64,000 bases of DNA from Massilia sp. Bi118 (GCF_918697865.1 NZ_CAKKMV010000002.1:1-64000), one strand, 5' to 3'. Shown: positions 7,988 through 18,211, counted from the stretch's first letter. Notes: a model not told the origin generated them from the letters alone. Translations and numbers: made by a program.

Positions 7988-8740
7988 ATGAAGCGTCGAA
8001 GCAGCAAGTGGCAGCAGATCGTGATCGTGACGGCAGGCGTGTGGAGCCTGTCCACCGGGCTGGCCGGCGCACAGGAACCGGAGCAGAAGCCGGACAATGA
8101 AGTGAGCTTCAACGCGGCGCTGACCAGCGATTACCGTTACCGCGGCCTGTCGCAGAGCCGGCTCGACCCGGCCCTGCAGGGCGGCGCCGACTACGTTCAC
8201 AACCCGACCGGTGTGTACGTGGGCACCTGGCTGTCCACCATCAAGTGGACCAAGGACCTGGGCGGCAGCGGCAACCTGGAATGGGATATCTACGCCGGCA
8301 AGCGCGGCAACCTGAGCGCGGATGTCACCTACGACGTCGGCGGTCTGTACTACTTCTACCCGGATAACGGCCTGCACCCGAACGCCAACACCTTCGAACT
8401 GTACGGCCAGCTGGGCTACGGCCCGGCCTACATCAAGTACTCGCACTCGCTGACCAACCTGTTCGGCACCGCCGATAGCAAGGGCAGCGGCTACCTCGAC
8501 ATCGGCGCCAACGTCGAGGTCGGCGGCGGCTTCGTGCTGAACCTGCACGCGGGCCGCCAGGAAGTCCGCCACAACAGTGCTGTTTCCTATACCGACTACA
8601 AAATCGGCGTAACCAGGGACTTGGGCGTGTGCTCGGTTGCGCTGTCCTATATCAAGGCGAATACCAGCGGCTATCTGAGCCCGTCCGGAGAAAACCTCGG
8701 GAAGTCCGCGGCCCTGCTGTCCGTTTCAAAAACTTTCTGA
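7988..8740 (+). CDS. TorF family putative outer-membrane porin
   Basis: 250 aa. A Sec signal peptide (MKRRSSKWQQIVIVTAGVWS region, ending at AGAQ) precedes a beta-rich mature protein. It begins with the family hallmark ALTSDYRYRGLSQSR and ends in a C-terminal phenylalanine (LLSVSKTF), the outer-membrane beta-barrel signature. Homologues are annotated as conserved hypothetical TIGR02001 proteins and are often next to glnK-amtB. It starts behind a GGAG site, 12 bases upstream of glnK, so it is the first gene of the nitrogen-regulated operon. A role in letting nitrogen compounds cross the outer membrane is inference. Confidence 0.88.
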   Translation: MKRRSSKWQQIVIVTAGVWSLSTGLAGAQEPEQKPDNEVSFNAALTSDYRYRGLSQSRLDPALQGGADYVHNPTGVYVGTWLSTIKWTKDLGGSGNLEWDIYAGKRGNLSADVTYDVGGLYYFYPDNGLHPNANTFELYGQLGYGPAYIKYSHSLTNLFGTADSKGSGYLDIGANVEVGGGFVLNLHAGRQEVRHNSAVSYTDYKIGVTRDLGVCSVALSYIKANTSGYLSPSGENLGKSAALLSVSKTF

Positions 8741-9091
<351 letters not shown>

Positions 9092-9101
9092 GGGGAACCC
9101 G

Positions 9102-10523
9102 ATGATACGCACACTCGTAAAACTGGTCGCAGGCTTTTCCTTCGCCCTGCTGCTTGCCGCCGCCTTGCCGGCCCTGGCCCAGGACGCCGCCGTACCCACG
9201 CCGCAGAAAGGCGACACCGCCTGGATGTTCGTCGCTACCCTGCTGGTGATCATGATGACGATCCCCGGCCTGGCCCTGTTCTACGGCGGCCTGGTGCGTT
9301 CCAAGAACATGCTGTCGGTGCTGCTGCAGGTCTTCATGATCTTCGCCGTCATCATCGTGCTGTGGTGCATCTACGGCTACTCGCTGGCCTTCACCGAGAA
9401 CAATGCCTTCATCGGCGGCACCAGCCGCGCCTTCCTGAACGGCATCTGGGATCCGGCCAAGGCCAGCTTCGCCACCGCCGCCACCTTCAGCAAGGGCGTG
9501 GTGATCCCCGAGTTCATCTTCGTCGCCTTCCAGGGCACCTTCGCCGCCATCACCTGCGGCCTGATCGTCGGCGCCTTCGCCGAGCGCGTCCGCTTTGCCG
9601 CCGTGCTGGCCTTCGTGGTGCTGTGGTTCACCTTCGGCTACCTGCCGGTCGCCCACATGGTCTGGTTCTGGACCGGTCCGGACGCCATCACCGCTGCTTC
9701 GCTGGCGGCCGAGACCGCGAAAGGCGGCTGGCTGTGGCAGAAGGGCGCGCTGGATACCGCCGGCGGCACCGTGGTGCACATCAACGCCGCCGTCGCCGGC
9801 CTGGTCGGCGCGATCATGATCGGCAAGCGCGTCGGCTACGGCCGCGAGCACATGGCCCCGCACTCGCTGACCATGACCATGATCGGCGCTTCGCTGCTGT
9901 GGGTGGGCTGGTTCGGCTTCAACGCCGGTTCGGCGCTGGAAGCGGGCGACATCGCCGCGCTGGCCTTCATCAATACCCTGCTGGCAACCGCCGCGGCCAC
10001 CGTGTCCTGGGTGTTCGGCGAGTGGATCACCAAGGGCAAGCCCTCGATGCTGGGCGGCGCCTCGGGTGCGGTGGCCGGCCTGGTCGCCATCACCCCGGCC
10101 TGCGGCTTCGTCGGTCCGATGGGCGCGCTGATCATCGGCCTGGTGGCCGGCGTGGTCTGCCTGTGGGGCGTGAACGGCCTGAAGCGCATGATCGGCGCCG
10201 ACGACTCGCTGGACGTGTTCGGCGTGCACGGCGTGGGCGGCATCCTGGGCGCGCTGCTGACCGGCGTGTTCGCCGCGCCGCAGCTGGGCGGGCAGGGCAT
10301 CTTCGACTACACAACCAACAAGATGTCGGCCGATCCGTACTCGATCGCCAGCCAGGTGCTGATCCAGGCCGAAGCAGTCGGCACCACCATCATCTGGTCG
10401 GCCGTGGTCGCCGTCATCGCCTACAAGCTGGTCGACATCGTGATCGGCCTGCGCGTGCCGGAAGACCAGGAACGCGAGGGCCTGGACATTACCAGCCACG
10501 GCGAATCGGCTTATCATTCCTGA
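9102..10523 (+). CDS. amtB: Ammonium transporter
   Basis: 473 aa. The start is the ATG at 9102 behind AAGGGGAA, which gives a cleavable signal peptide (MIRTLVKLVAGFSFALLL, ALAQ), as known for Amt proteins; an earlier ATG inside glnK is rejected. Eleven membrane segments are visible, with Amt hallmarks such as FYGGLVRSKNML, GAFAERVRF, DTAGGTVVHINAAVAGLVG and DVFGVHGVGGILG, the last two containing the pore histidines. It is the final gene of torF-glnK-amtB, closed by a terminator. Confidence 0.97.
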   Translation: MIRTLVKLVAGFSFALLLAAALPALAQDAAVPTPQKGDTAWMFVATLLVIMMTIPGLALFYGGLVRSKNMLSVLLQVFMIFAVIIVLWCIYGYSLAFTENNAFIGGTSRAFLNGIWDPAKASFATAATFSKGVVIPEFIFVAFQGTFAAITCGLIVGAFAERVRFAAVLAFVVLWFTFGYLPVAHMVWFWTGPDAITAASLAAETAKGGWLWQKGALDTAGGTVVHINAAVAGLVGAIMIGKRVGYGREHMAPHSLTMTMIGASLLWVGWFGFNAGSALEAGDIAALAFINTLLATAAATVSWVFGEWITKGKPSMLGGASGAVAGLVAITPACGFVGPMGALIIGLVAGVVCLWGVNGLKRMIGADDSLDVFGVHGVGGILGALLTGVFAAPQLGGQGIFDYTTNKMSADPYSIASQVLIQAEAVGTTIIWSAVVAVIAYKLVDIVIGLRVPEDQEREGLDITSHGESAYHS

Positions 10524-10540
10524 TCAGGCCCTGTGTCGCC

Positions 10541-10567
10541 AAAAGCGCCCTGCGGGGCGCTTTTTTT
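10541..10567 (+). terminator. Terminator of torF-glnK-amtB
   Basis: AAAGCGCCC-TGC-GGGGCGCTTT forms a tight hairpin followed by a run of T residues, 18 bases after the amtB stop. It is a typical Rho-independent terminator. Confidence 0.92.
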
Positions 10568-10568
10568 A

Positions 10569-10596
10569 TTGAAATACGTATTTCCGATGGGATAAT
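10569..10596 (+). promoter_or_regulatory. Sigma-70-type promoter of gshA
   Basis: TTGAAA (10569-10574) and GATAAT (10591-10596) are separated by 16 bases and lie directly after the amtB terminator, about 75 bases before the gshA ATG. Good match to both elements, but no other evidence. Confidence 0.6.
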
Positions 10597-10669
10597 CGGT
10601 CTTTAAAAAGGGGGCGTGAGCCCCCATGTTGCATTTCCCACATCGCTAAGAAGCCCCAAGGACGTCACC

Positions 10670-11971
10670 ATGGTTCCCCACCTTGCCACAGCCCTCAACG
10701 GTCCCCTGCTGGACCTGGAAAAGAAGATCCTCGAAGCCACCCCCGCCATCGAGCGCTGGTTCCGCCTCGAGTGGCAGGAGCATACGCCGCCGTTCTATTG
10801 CTCGGTGGACCTGCGCAATGCGGGCTACAAGCTGGCGCCGGTGGACACCAACCTGTTCCCGGGCGGCTTCAACAACCTCTCCACCGAGATGCTGCCGCTG
10901 ACGGTGCAGGCGGCCATGGCGGCCATCGACAAGTACTGTCCGGACGCGCGCAACCTGCTGCTGATCCCGGAAAGCCATACCCGCAATCCCTTCTACCTGC
11001 AGAACGTGCAGCGCCTGATGCAGATCTTCCGCCAGACCGGCCTGCATGTGCGCCTGGGTTCGCTGTCGCCGGAGGTGACCCAGCCCACCCCGCTGGCCCT
11101 GCCGGACGGGAACATGCTAGTGGTCGAGCCCCTGGTGCGCTCGCCCAACGGCCGCCGCGTCGGCCTGGCCGATTTCGACCCCTGCACGATCCTGTTGAAT
11201 AACGATTTGTCGGCCGGCATCCCGAGCATCCTCGAGAACATCCACGAGCAGTCGCTGCTGCCGCCCGTGCATGCGGGCTGGGCGATCCGCCGCAAGAGCA
11301 ACCACTTCAAGGCCTTCGACGAAGTGGCGAAGAAGTTCGGCAAGCTGATCGACATCGACCCCTGGATGGTGAATCCGCTGCACAGCAAGGTCGGCGAGGT
11401 GAACTTCCAGGAAGACATCGGCATGGAAGCGCTGGCCGACAGCGTCTCGGCCCTGCTGTCGAAGATCAAGAAGAAGTACAAGGAATACGGGATGAAGGAC
11501 CAGAAGCCCTTCGTCATCGTGAAGCCGGACGCCGGCACCTACGGCATGGGCATCATGACGATCAAGGACGCGTCCGAGATCAAGGACCTGAACCGCAAGC
11601 AGCGCAACAAGATGTCGGTCATCAAGGACGGCGTCACCGTCACCGACGTGCTGATCCAGGAAGGCGTGCCGACCTTCGAATCGATCAACGATGCGGTGGC
11701 CGAGCCGGTCGTGTACATGATCGACCGCTACGTGGTCGGCGGCTTCTACCGCGTGCATGCGGAACGCGGCGTCGACCAGAACCTGAATGCGCCGGGCTCG
11801 CAATTCGTGCCGCTGGCCTTCTCGCAGCAGCACGCGGTGCCTGACCTGAAGGCCAAGCCGGGCACGGCGGCGCCTAACCGCTTCTATGTGTATGGTGTGG
11901 TGGCGCGCCTGGCGCTGCTGGCGGCGTCGCTGGAGATGGAGCGGACGGATCCGGATCCGGAGATTTATTGA
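10670..11971 (+). CDS. gshA: Glutamate-cysteine ligase
   Basis: 433 aa. Makes gamma-glutamylcysteine, the first step of glutathione synthesis. It belongs to the proteobacterial type first named from Acidithiobacillus (TIGR02049), unrelated in sequence to E. coli GshA. Recognisable blocks are VDTNLFPGGFNNL, IPESHTRNPFYLQNV and IVKPDAGTYGMGIM, the last an ATP-grasp-like segment. The start ATG follows AAGGA by eight bases; an upstream GTG at 10616 is rejected. The 3' end overlaps the convergent methyltransferase gene by 98 bases. gshB follows 0.9 kb downstream on the same strand. Confidence 0.94.
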   Translation: MVPHLATALNGPLLDLEKKILEATPAIERWFRLEWQEHTPPFYCSVDLRNAGYKLAPVDTNLFPGGFNNLSTEMLPLTVQAAMAAIDKYCPDARNLLLIPESHTRNPFYLQNVQRLMQIFRQTGLHVRLGSLSPEVTQPTPLALPDGNMLVVEPLVRSPNGRRVGLADFDPCTILLNNDLSAGIPSILENIHEQSLLPPVHAGWAIRRKSNHFKAFDEVAKKFGKLIDIDPWMVNPLHSKVGEVNFQEDIGMEALADSVSALLSKIKKKYKEYGMKDQKPFVIVKPDAGTYGMGIMTIKDASEIKDLNRKQRNKMSVIKDGVTVTDVLIQEGVPTFESINDAVAEPVVYMIDRYVVGGFYRVHAERGVDQNLNAPGSQFVPLAFSQQHAVPDLKAKPGTAAPNRFYVYGVVARLALLAASLEMERTDPDPEIY

Positions 11972-12689
11972 TCCGTTTTCGGAGTTCTGGCGGCTCCTTG
12001 CGCGCCATGTAGATGAAGTGGGAGCGTAAGAGCGGCACGCAGGCGGACAGCAGTTCCGGCAGCAGCCAGGGCAGGCGCGACATCGCCCGGCTCAGCGGCG
12101 GCGCCAGCATCAGGGTGCGGTAATGGCGCTGCTCGGCCGGCCAGAAGCGCAGCAGCTCGACGTCCGTCACCTTGCGGACGTTCTTGTTGCGCGGATTGCT
12201 GTAGCGGAAGTCGAAGATCATGGTCCAGCCGCCGGGCCGCAGCACCCGCCACATCTCGGCGGCCAGCGCACGGCGGGTGTCTTCGTCCAGGATCGACGAG
12301 AACACGGTATGCGCGCTGACCAGGTCGACGCTGTTGTCGGGGAAGGCGTCCAGCTGGCCCAGGTGCCAGCGCACCCCGGGCGCCGTGTGCAGGCGGGCAT
12401 GCTCGAGGCGGTCCTGCTGCAGCTCGGTGCCGGCCAGGTGGCCGGGCGTGGCGCCCCAGTCGATCAGCTGGCGCAGGAACCGACCGTTGCCGCAGCCGAC
12501 GTCGAGCACCCGCGTGCTCGACAAGTCCGGGCCGACGGTGCGCGCCAGCAGCCGCGACAGGACGCGCGAGCGCGCCGCCTGCTGGCTCACGACTTCCGGC
12601 CGGTGCCAGGCATAGCGCGCCAGTGCAGCGCCGCCGTGCCACTGGCGATAGACCTGCTTGATGCGTTCCTGCTCGACCTGGTCGCTCAT
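11874..12689 (-). CDS. Class I SAM-dependent methyltransferase
   Basis: 271 aa. Motif I is VLDVGCGNGRFL (about residues 61-72), with motif II near LAGTELQQDRLEHA and the later VLRPGGWTMIFDF block typical of UbiE/Methyltransf_11 proteins. The substrate is unknown. A strong ribosome site (GAGGAGGAACGC) precedes the ATG. The last 30 or so residues form a Pro/Ala-rich tail ending HHTHRSG that lies antisense to the end of gshA, so the natural C-terminus may once have been shorter. The gene interrupts the otherwise adjacent gshA and gshB. Confidence 0.85.
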   Translation of the reverse strand: MSDQVEQERIKQVYRQWHGGAALARYAWHRPEVVSQQAARSRVLSRLLARTVGPDLSSTRVLDVGCGNGRFLRQLIDWGATPGHLAGTELQQDRLEHARLHTAPGVRWHLGQLDAFPDNSVDLVSAHTVFSSILDEDTRRALAAEMWRVLRPGGWTMIFDFRYSNPRNKNVRKVTDVELLRFWPAEQRHYRTLMLAPPLSRAMSRLPWLLPELLSACVPLLRSHFIYMARKEPPELRKRINKSPDPDPSAPSPATPPAAPGAPPHHTHRSG

Positions 12690-12882
12690 CGCGTTCCTCC
12701 TCGCAGGCCATGATCCTCAACCCGGCCGTTCGGGCGCTTGAGAGCCCGCAAATGCGGCCCGAATAAATGCATTTTTGCCAACCGGAATAGGCCATGCCGG
12801 CACAGACTGCGCTCCTGGCCGGCTTTCCGCGAGAATCCGCGTTTCCGGCTAAAATCGATGCATTGTCCCGACTGGAACCAAC

Positions 12883-13830
12883 ATGAAAATCGCTTTTCTC
12901 GCAGACCCGCTGTCCGGATTCAAGATTTACAAGGACTCGACCTTCGCGATGATGCGGGAGGCGGCGCGCCGCGGCCACCAGATCTACGCCTTCGAGCAGC
13001 GCCACATGGTGCTGGAGCAGGGCGTGGTGACCGCCGACGTGGTCGAGATCACCCTCACCGGCGACCCCGACGACTGGTATGCCGCGGGCGAAGCCCAGAC
13101 CCTGCGCCTGTCCGAGTTCGACGCCGTCATCCAGCGCAAGGATCCGCCCTTCGACATGGAATACGTCTACGGCACCTATCTGCTGGAACTGGCCGAGCGC
13201 CAGGGCGCGCGCGTGTTCAACAAGCCCTCGGCGATCCGCGACCACAACGAGAAGCTGGCGATCGGCCAGTTCAGCGAGTTCACCTCGCCGACCCTGGTGA
13301 CGTCGTCTAGCACGCGCCTGCGCGCCTTCCACGCCGAGCACGGCGACGTGATCCTCAAGCCGCTCGACGGCATGGGCGGCGCCGGCATCTTCCGCATCAA
13401 GGACGACGGCCTCAACCTCGGTTCCATCATCGAGACCCTGACCGACAACGGCGCCCGCACCATCATGGCCCAGAAATACATCCCGGCCATCGTCAAGGGC
13501 GACAAGCGGGTGCTGGTCATCGATGGCAAGCCGGTGCCCTTCGTGCTGGCGCGCATCCCGCAGGGCGGGGAAGTGCGCGGCAACCTGGCCGCCGGCGGCG
13601 TCGGCGTGGCGCAGCCGATTTCCGATCGCGAACGCGAGATCGCGGAAGCCATCGGCCCCAAACTGGCCGAGCGAGGCCTGTTGCTGGTAGGATTGGATGT
13701 GATCGGCGATTTCCTGACCGAGGTGAATGTCACCAGCCCCACCTGCTTCCAGGAGATCACCGACCAGACCGGTTTCGACGTGCCCGCGATGTTCATCGAC
13801 GCCGTCGAGAAAGCAGCTGACAGGAAATGA
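12883..13830 (+). CDS. gshB: Glutathione synthetase
   Basis: 315 aa, the usual length. An ATP-grasp ligase that adds glycine to gamma-glutamylcysteine. The N-terminus MKIAFLADPL and the segments IQRKDPPFDMEYVYGTYLLE, ILKPLDGMGGAGIF, VKGDKRVLVIDG and VTSPTCFQEI are family hallmarks. It completes the pathway begun by gshA. The next gene, for an EIIA-type protein, begins two bases after its stop, so gshB and the phosphorelay genes are probably co-transcribed. Confidence 0.97.
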   Translation: MKIAFLADPLSGFKIYKDSTFAMMREAARRGHQIYAFEQRHMVLEQGVVTADVVEITLTGDPDDWYAAGEAQTLRLSEFDAVIQRKDPPFDMEYVYGTYLLELAERQGARVFNKPSAIRDHNEKLAIGQFSEFTSPTLVTSSSTRLRAFHAEHGDVILKPLDGMGGAGIFRIKDDGLNLGSIIETLTDNGARTIMAQKYIPAIVKGDKRVLVIDGKPVPFVLARIPQGGEVRGNLAAGGVGVAQPISDREREIAEAIGPKLAERGLLLVGLDVIGDFLTEVNVTSPTCFQEITDQTGFDVPAMFIDAVEKAADRK

Positions 13831-13831
13831 C

Positions 13832-14236
13832 ATGGTAGGCATTCTGCTGATGACCCACGCACCGCTGGGCCAGGCATTCATCGCGGCGGTCGCGCACGTA
13901 TTCCGCGGCCCCACCGAGCGCTTCGAGGCGATCGACGTCACCGCGGACCAGGACACGAACGAGGTCAATTGCCTCGCCCACGAAGCCATCCAGCGCCTGG
14001 ACGAAGGCGACGGCGTGCTGGTCATCACCGACATCAAGGGCGGTACGCCGTCCAATTGCTGCAACGCGCTGGCCGAAGCGGGCCGCGTGGAAATCATCGC
14101 CGGCATCAGCCTGCCGATGCTGCTGCGCGCCATCACCTACCGCCGCGACACGCTCGACGTGGTGGTCGAGATGGCGCTGGCGGGCGCGCAGAACGGCGCC
14201 GTGCGGGTGGATAACCGGATCCGCGTAGGTACCTGA
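13832..14236 (+). CDS. PTS EIIA component, mannose family
   Basis: 134 aa starting MVGILLMTHAPLGQAF. His9 in LMTHAPLG matches the phosphorylated histidine of EIIA-Man (ManX N-terminal domain), and VLVITDIKGGTPSNCC is the conserved second block. There is no IIB, IIC or IID gene nearby, so it probably receives phosphate from HPr for regulation, not sugar import. It starts two bases after gshB and lies 38 bases before ptsH. Confidence 0.9.
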   Translation: MVGILLMTHAPLGQAFIAAVAHVFRGPTERFEAIDVTADQDTNEVNCLAHEAIQRLDEGDGVLVITDIKGGTPSNCCNALAEAGRVEIIAGISLPMLLRAITYRRDTLDVVVEMALAGAQNGAVRVDNRIRVGT

Positions 14237-14274
14237 AGAATTCACTGATCGAACAACGAGACGACAACGACAAC

Positions 14275-14544
14275 ATGATTCAGCAGGAACTCGAGATCAT
14301 CAACAAGCTGGGCCTTCACGCCCGCGCCTCCGCCAAATTCACCCAGCTGGCCGCGAAATTCCAGAGCGACGTCTGGCTCACCCGCAACGGGCGCCGCATC
14401 AATGCCAAGTCCATCATGGGCGTGATGATGCTGGCCGCCGGCAAGGGCGCCAAGGTGACGCTGGAAGCGGACGGCCCGGACGAGGAGGCCTGCATGGCCG
14501 GCCTGACGGCCCTCATCAACGACAAGTTCGGCGAAGGCGAATAA
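14275..14544 (+). CDS. ptsH: HPr family phosphocarrier protein
   Basis: 89 aa. His15 in NKLGLHARASAKF is the site phosphorylated by enzyme I, and Ser46 in INAKSIMGVMML is the site used by HPr kinase. Both regulatory residues are present. The gene lies between the EIIA gene and ptsI. Its last base overlaps a possible early ATG of ptsI. Confidence 0.97.
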   Translation: MIQQELEIINKLGLHARASAKFTQLAAKFQSDVWLTRNGRRINAKSIMGVMMLAAGKGAKVTLEADGPDEEACMAGLTALINDKFGEGE

Positions 14545-14585
14545 TGCCGGATTCAAGGGGCGGCCGCTTCCATCCAGGAATATCG

Positions 14586-16352
14586 ATGGCATCGTTCACA
14601 CTGCATGGCATTCCGGTCTCGCGCGGGATCTCGATCGGCCGCGCGCACCTGCTCACGCCGGCCGCGCTCGACGTCAAGCATTATCTGGTGCCGGAAGAGC
14701 AGGTCGAGGCCGAGGTCAAGCGCCTGCAGGAAGCGATCACCGAAGTCCACCGTACCTTGCAGGAGCTGTGGACCGAGCTGCCCAAGGATGCGCCGACGGA
14801 GCTGGGCGCCTTCATCGACGTCCACGTGCTGATCTTGTCGGACCCGATGATCTCGGAAGCGCCGCTCGACATCATCCGCAGCCGCCACTACAACGCCGAG
14901 TGGGCGCTGGTGACCCAGATCGACGAGTTGTCGGCGCAGTTCGACGAGATCGAAGACGAATACCTCCGCGAGCGCAAGCAGGACATCCAGCAGGTGGCCG
15001 AGCGCGTGCTGAAGGTCCTGATGGGCACCGCGCTGGCCGCGCCGCCCGGCCGCGCCGCCGGCGAGGACGAATTCCAGCCGCAGATGATCGTGGTCGCCCA
15101 CGACATCTCGCCGGCCGACATGCTGGCCTTCCGCGACCGTTCCTTCGTCGGCTTCGTGACCGACGTCGGCGGCCAGAACTCGCACACGGCCATCGTCGCG
15201 CGCAGCCTGGATATCCCGGCGGCGGTGGGCATGAGCCAGGCCTCGCGCCTGATCGAGCAGGACGACTGGGTGATCGTCGACGGCGATGCCGGCGTGGTGA
15301 TCTGCAACCCGAGCGCGCTGGTGATGGAGCAGTACCGCGCGCGCCAGACGGCCTTGATGAAGGCGCGCAAGCGCCTGCTGAAGCTGAAGAAGACGCCGGC
15401 CATCACGAAGGACGGCACCCCGGTCACGCTGCTGGCGAATATCGAGCTGCCGGACGACTGCGGACCGGCGCTGGAAGCGGGCGCGGTGGGCGTCGGCCTG
15501 TTCCGCTCCGAGTTCCTGTTCATGGGCCGCAGCGGGATAGGCAATGCGGCGCTGCGGGTGCCGGGCGAGGACGAGCAGTTCGAGCAGTACCGCAAGGCGG
15601 TGCTGGCGATGAAGGGCCGCCCGGTCACCATCCGCACCCTGGACGTCGGCGCCGACAAGCCGCTCGATCCGACCGAGCACACGGCGCTGAACCCCGCCCT
15701 GGGCCTGCGCGCGATCCGCTACTGCCTGGCCGAGCCGCAGCTGTTCCTGACCCAGCTGCGCGCGATCCTCCGTGCCTCCGCCTTCGGCAAGGTGCGGATC
15801 CTGATCCCGATGCTGGCGCATGCCTTCGAGATCGACCAGTCGCTCAGCATGATCGCCCAGGCCAAGGCCCAGCTGCGCGAGCAGAACGTCAAGTTCGACG
15901 AAGCGATCGAGGTCGGCGCCATGATCGAGATCCCGGCCGCCGCGCTGGCGCTGCCGATGTTCGTCAAGCGCCTGGATTTCCTGTCGATCGGCACCAACGA
16001 CCTGATTCAGTACACCCTGGCCATCGACCGCGTCGACTACGAAGTGGCGCACCTGTACAATCCGCTGCACCCGGCGGTGCTGCACCTGATCGCGATGACG
16101 ATCGAGGCCGGCCGCAAGGCGGGCATCGACGTGGCCGTGTGCGGCGAGATGGCCGGCGACATCAAGCTGACCCGCCTGCTGCTCGGCATGGGCCTGCGCG
16201 AATTCTCGATGCACCCGGCCCAGCTGCTGGCGGTGAAGCAGGAGATCCTCGCCAGCGACCTCGCGGTGCTGGGCCCGCGCACCCGCCGCATCCTGCGCGC
16301 GATGGAACCGAGCGCGATCGCCGAGGCGGTCGAACAGCTGCAAACCCTGTAA
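14586..16352 (+). CDS. ptsI: Phosphoenolpyruvate-protein phosphotransferase (enzyme I)
   Basis: 588 aa. Transfers phosphate from PEP to HPr. The phosphorylated histidine is His200 in [18 protein letters not shown], and the C-terminal TIM barrel has [29 protein letters not shown] and the catalytic cysteine in [10 protein letters not shown] (about residue 519). The start ATG at 14586 follows CAGGAATATCG and gives [18 protein letters not shown]; an upstream in-frame ATG at 14544 would add 14 residues and is less likely. It is the last of the three phosphorelay genes. Confidence 0.97.
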   Translation: MASFTLHGIPVSRGISIGRAHLLTPAALDVKHYLVPEEQVEAEVKRLQEAITEVHRTLQELWTELPKDAPTELGAFIDVHVLILSDPMISEAPLDIIRSRHYNAEWALVTQIDELSAQFDEIEDEYLRERKQDIQQVAERVLKVLMGTALAAPPGRAAGEDEFQPQMIVVAHDISPADMLAFRDRSFVGFVTDVGGQNSHTAIVARSLDIPAAVGMSQASRLIEQDDWVIVDGDAGVVICNPSALVMEQYRARQTALMKARKRLLKLKKTPAITKDGTPVTLLANIELPDDCGPALEAGAVGVGLFRSEFLFMGRSGIGNAALRVPGEDEQFEQYRKAVLAMKGRPVTIRTLDVGADKPLDPTEHTALNPALGLRAIRYCLAEPQLFLTQLRAILRASAFGKVRILIPMLAHAFEIDQSLSMIAQAKAQLREQNVKFDEAIEVGAMIEIPAAALALPMFVKRLDFLSIGTNDLIQYTLAIDRVDYEVAHLYNPLHPAVLHLIAMTIEAGRKAGIDVAVCGEMAGDIKLTRLLLGMGLREFSMHPAQLLAVKQEILASDLAVLGPRTRRILRAMEPSAIAEAVEQLQTL

Positions 16353-16365
16353 AAACAAGAAGCTC

Positions 16366-17520
16366 ATGGGATCGATTGGAATAGTCTCACCCGAGGCGAT
16401 GCACTTCGCCGAACCGCTGCGCCTGCAAAGCGGCGCGTCCATCAGCGATTACACGCTGATGTACGAAACCTATGGCACGCTGAACGCCGACAAGTCCAAC
16501 GCGGTGCTGATCTGCCACGCGCTGAACGCCTCGCACCACGTGGCCGGCCACTACGAGGGCGAAGCCAAGAGCGCCGGCTGGTGGGACAACATGGTCGGTC
16601 CCGGCAAGCCGGTCGACACCGACCGTTTCTTCGTCATCGGCGTCAACAACCTCGGCTCCTGCTTCGGCTCGACCGGCCCGATGCACATCAATCCGGCCAC
16701 CGGCAAACCCTATGGGGCGGCGTTCCCGGTGGTGACGGTGGAAGACTGGGTGGCGGCCCAGGCCCGGCTGGCCGAGCGCCTCGGCATCGAACAGTTCGCC
16801 GCCGTGATGGGCGGCTCGCTGGGCGGCATGCAGGCGCTGGCCTGGAGCATCATGTTCCCCGAGCACCTGCGCCACTGCATCGTGATCGCCTCGACCCCCA
16901 AGCTGTCGGCCCAGAACATCGCCTTCAACGACGTCGCGCGCCAGGCCATCCTGACCGACCCCGACTACCGCGGCGGCGACTTCTACGAGCACGGCGTGGT
17001 GCCGAAGAACGGCCTGAAGGTGGCGCGCATGGTCGGCCACATCACCTACCTGTCGAACGACGACATGGCGGAAAAATTCGGCCGCAAGCTGCGCAACGCC
17101 GCCGAGACCAACGACTACAAGTTCGACTTCGGCGTCGACTTCGAGATCGAGTCCTACCTGCGCTACCAGGGCGACAAGTTCTCGGAATACTTCGACGCCA
17201 ACACCTACCTGCTGATCACCAAGGCGCTCGACTATTTCGACCCGGCGCGCGAACACGGTGGCAACCTGGCCAAGGCGCTGGCGAATACCAAAGCGCATTA
17301 CCTGATCGCGTCCTTCACCACCGACTGGCGCTTCTCGCCCGAGCGCAGCCGCGAGATCGTCGAGGCGCTGCTGGAGAACCGCCGCAAGGTGAGCTACGCC
17401 GAGATCGATGCGCCGCACGGCCACGATGCCTTCCTGCTCGAGGACAAGCGCTACATGGACATCGTGCGCGCCTACTACGACCGCATCTGGGAAGAATCGA
17501 CTGCCGGGGGTGCCGCATGA
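16366..17520 (+). CDS. metX: Homoserine O-acyltransferase MetX
   Basis: 384 aa alpha/beta hydrolase. It activates homoserine for methionine synthesis; betaproteobacterial MetX enzymes with MetW generally use succinyl-CoA (MetXS), but the donor cannot be fixed by eye. The nucleophile is Ser151 in [38 protein letters not shown] and the C-terminal [12 protein letters not shown], containing the catalytic histidine, are conserved. metW overlaps its stop by ATGA. It lies 13 bases after ptsI, so read-through from the phosphorelay genes is possible. Confidence 0.95.
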   Translation: MGSIGIVSPEAMHFAEPLRLQSGASISDYTLMYETYGTLNADKSNAVLICHALNASHHVAGHYEGEAKSAGWWDNMVGPGKPVDTDRFFVIGVNNLGSCFGSTGPMHINPATGKPYGAAFPVVTVEDWVAAQARLAERLGIEQFAAVMGGSLGGMQALAWSIMFPEHLRHCIVIASTPKLSAQNIAFNDVARQAILTDPDYRGGDFYEHGVVPKNGLKVARMVGHITYLSNDDMAEKFGRKLRNAAETNDYKFDFGVDFEIESYLRYQGDKFSEYFDANTYLLITKALDYFDPAREHGGNLAKALANTKAHYLIASFTTDWRFSPERSREIVEALLENRRKVSYAEIDAPHGHDAFLLEDKRYMDIVRAYYDRIWEESTAGGAA

Positions 17521-18134
17521 AGTACGAAGACCTGAACAACCTGCGCCCCGACCTGGCCTTCATCACGCATTGGGTGAAGGAAGGCGCGCACGTGCTGGAC
17601 GTCGGCTGCGGCGACGGCGCCATGCTGCGCTACCTGGAACGCGGCAAGCGCTGCACCGGCTACGGCGTCGAGATCGCCGACGACAAGGTCCTGGAGTCTA
17701 CCCGCCGCGGCATCAACGTGATCCAGCACGACATGGAGCAGGGCCTGGACCTGTTCGGCGACGACGCCTTCGACATGGTACTGTGCCTCTCTTCGCTGCA
17801 GATGATGCAGCACGTCGAGGCGCGCCTGCGCGACATCGTCCGGGTCGGCAAGGAAGCCATCGTGTCCTTCCCGAACTTTGCCTACTGGCCGCACCGGATG
17901 GCGCTGCTGAAGGGCCGCATGCCGGTCTCGCGCACGCTGCCTTATCAATGGTTCGACACGCCCAACGTGCGCTACGCCACGATCCACGACTTCAAGGACC
18001 TGGCCGAGAAATGCGGGCTGGAAGTGCTGGAGTACGTGGCCCTGGCCGAGGGCCAGGTGGTGTCCTTCCTGCCGAACCTGCGCGGCAGCCTGGCGGTGTT
18101 CAGGCTGCGCAAGAAGGATCTGGTCGTTACCTAA
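17517..18134 (+). CDS. metW: Methionine biosynthesis protein MetW
   Basis: 205 aa methyltransferase-fold protein. Motif I is [12 protein letters not shown], followed by [11 protein letters not shown], and the family block [20 protein letters not shown] is very clear. The gene overlaps metX by four bases (ATGA), and MetW is known to partner MetX in proteobacteria. A stable MetX-MetW complex is therefore expected here. Confidence 0.95.
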   Translation: MKYEDLNNLRPDLAFITHWVKEGAHVLDVGCGDGAMLRYLERGKRCTGYGVEIADDKVLESTRRGINVIQHDMEQGLDLFGDDAFDMVLCLSSLQMMQHVEARLRDIVRVGKEAIVSFPNFAYWPHRMALLKGRMPVSRTLPYQWFDTPNVRYATIHDFKDLAEKCGLEVLEYVALAEGQVVSFLPNLRGSLAVFRLRKKDLVVT

Positions 18135-18211
18135 CGGTGCGCTCCTGTGTGCTTGTGTATGATGCGGCGTATTGACGGGCATTTGACTGCTGAACCGCAG
18201 CGGAGACGACC

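Noticed and set aside
14553..16442. A 629-codon open frame on the minus strand opposite ptsI
   Set aside because: Composition is arginine, histidine and glutamine rich without any motif; enzyme I on the plus strand explains the openness.
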